Assembly: GCA_903958395.1 (NCBI GenBank)
Contig: CAJBSZ010000435.1
Span: forward strand, 1 to 57,471
Length of the DNA stretch: 57,471 bases
From: an uncultured bacterium
GTDB lineage: Bacteria; Verrucomicrobiota; Kiritimatiellia; CAIKKV01; CAITUY01
Reading direction: 5' to 3'
How positions within the stretch are numbered: the stretch's first letter is position 1; each line of letters opens with the position of its first letter. Below the pieces are notes generated by a model that ran no database searches, was not told the origin of the DNA, and worked only from the letters and a program-made list of their open reading frames with translations. The position numbers and the translations under genes were made by a program. Below are positions 57,163-57,471 of the stretch, piece after piece.

Positions 57163-57262
57163 CGCCATTGAGGATGATGAAATCATATGGGATGCCGTCC
57201 AGACTCATGTGCCAAAGTGGCTCCCGATATTATTGGCGGAGTTGGCCATCATCTCACAGTAA
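57131..57262 (+). pseudogene. Internally deleted HepT-like (HEPN, DUF86) toxin remnant
   Basis: A 43-residue frame that starts normally (MSIELKQRLHDAI) and jumps to EDDEIIWDAVQTHVPKWLPI, which resembles the C-terminus of HepT toxins (EEIVWDxVQxxLPxL). The central region with the RX4HXY RNase motif is absent, so the toxin cannot be active. Confidence 0.6.
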
Positions 57263-57278
57263 CCCCAAAGACCTTACC

Positions 57279-57405
57279 GTGGGAGGGGCGCTGTGCGGCC
57301 CCCCTGACCCGTGGTGAGCCCTGTCGAACCAGCTTGCCGAAGGGCCGCGACAAGTTCGTGGATCGCCCACCCAGTCACTGTCGCGGCGCACAGCGCCCCT
57401 CCCAC
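57279..57405. repeat. 127-bp element with 19-bp perfect inverted ends
   Basis: Left arm 57279-57297 (starts GTGGGAGGGGCG) is the exact reverse complement of right arm 57387-57405. The interior is GC-rich with further short complementarities and no open frame of note. The form fits a non-autonomous mobile palindrome (MITE or REP-like), next to the decayed toxin genes. Confidence 0.8.
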
Positions 57406-57471
57406 AAAGGAAGAGGATTCTATCAAGGCATGCTGGCTCGCAAGCTCGCCCCTCCAATAATCCTTCTTTTC

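Overview
The window looks like a chromosomal segment of a GC-rich PVC-group bacterium, most likely Kiritimatiellota or a close relative. This placement is inference. It rests on a periplasmic-binding-protein/AraC fusion regulator of the XylR type, a PPi-type phosphofructokinase, secreted proteins with choice-of-anchor-D-like repeats and a D-x-D-x-D-G calcium motif, and the reordered translation supercluster. No rRNA gene is present to confirm it.

Left end (1-5500): a minus-strand operon runs pfp, a HAD hydrolase, gnd (cut by the window edge), serving sugar-phosphate metabolism. Divergent from it are a XylR-like regulator and a histone-deacetylase-fold hydrolase. A NusG paralogue (4968-5498) lies just beyond the terminator of the ribosomal supercluster.

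Centre (5600-37230): one nearly unbroken minus-strand supercluster. In transcription order it holds tRNA-Thr, tuf, rpmG, tRNA-Trp, secE, nusG, L11, L1, L10, L7/L12, rpoB, rpoC, S12, S7, fusA, S10, L3, L4, L23, L2, S19, an unrelated exported protein, L22, S3, L16, L29, S17, L14, L24, L5, S14, S8, L6, L18, S5, L15, secY, adk, map, L36, S13, S11, S4, rpoA, L17. It starts at a good promoter (37202-37229) and ends at a textbook intrinsic terminator (5600-5629). L30 and IF-1 are missing from their usual places. The exported coiled-coil/beta-domain gene (17673-18167) wedged between rpsS and rplV is the oddest part.

Upstream of the supercluster (37276-44366, minus) is the cell-shape operon mreB-mreC-mreD-mrdA-rodA followed by an RNase E/G gene.

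Right part (44500-55850): accessory genes. These are a signal-peptide-bearing MsrB-MsrA fusion, a secreted serine hydrolase next to a 1090-residue repeat-rich surface protein, a NYN-LOTUS RNA-binding/nuclease protein, a deacetylase-like protein whose reading frame contains a palindromic repeat, a periplasmic glutathione peroxidase preceded by a strong promoter and a foldable roughly 165-nt leader, VanZ, two HU paralogues each with its own terminator, and a nucleotidyltransferase-GHMP kinase fusion.

Right end (55850-57471): a decayed region. It holds a small ORF followed by a truncated nucleotidyltransferase joined to a piece of a DUF4143-type ATPase, the 3' end of an MntA-like nucleotidyltransferase followed by an internally deleted HepT, and a 127-bp element with 19-bp perfect inverted ends. 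No CRISPR array, complete transposase or phage gene was seen.
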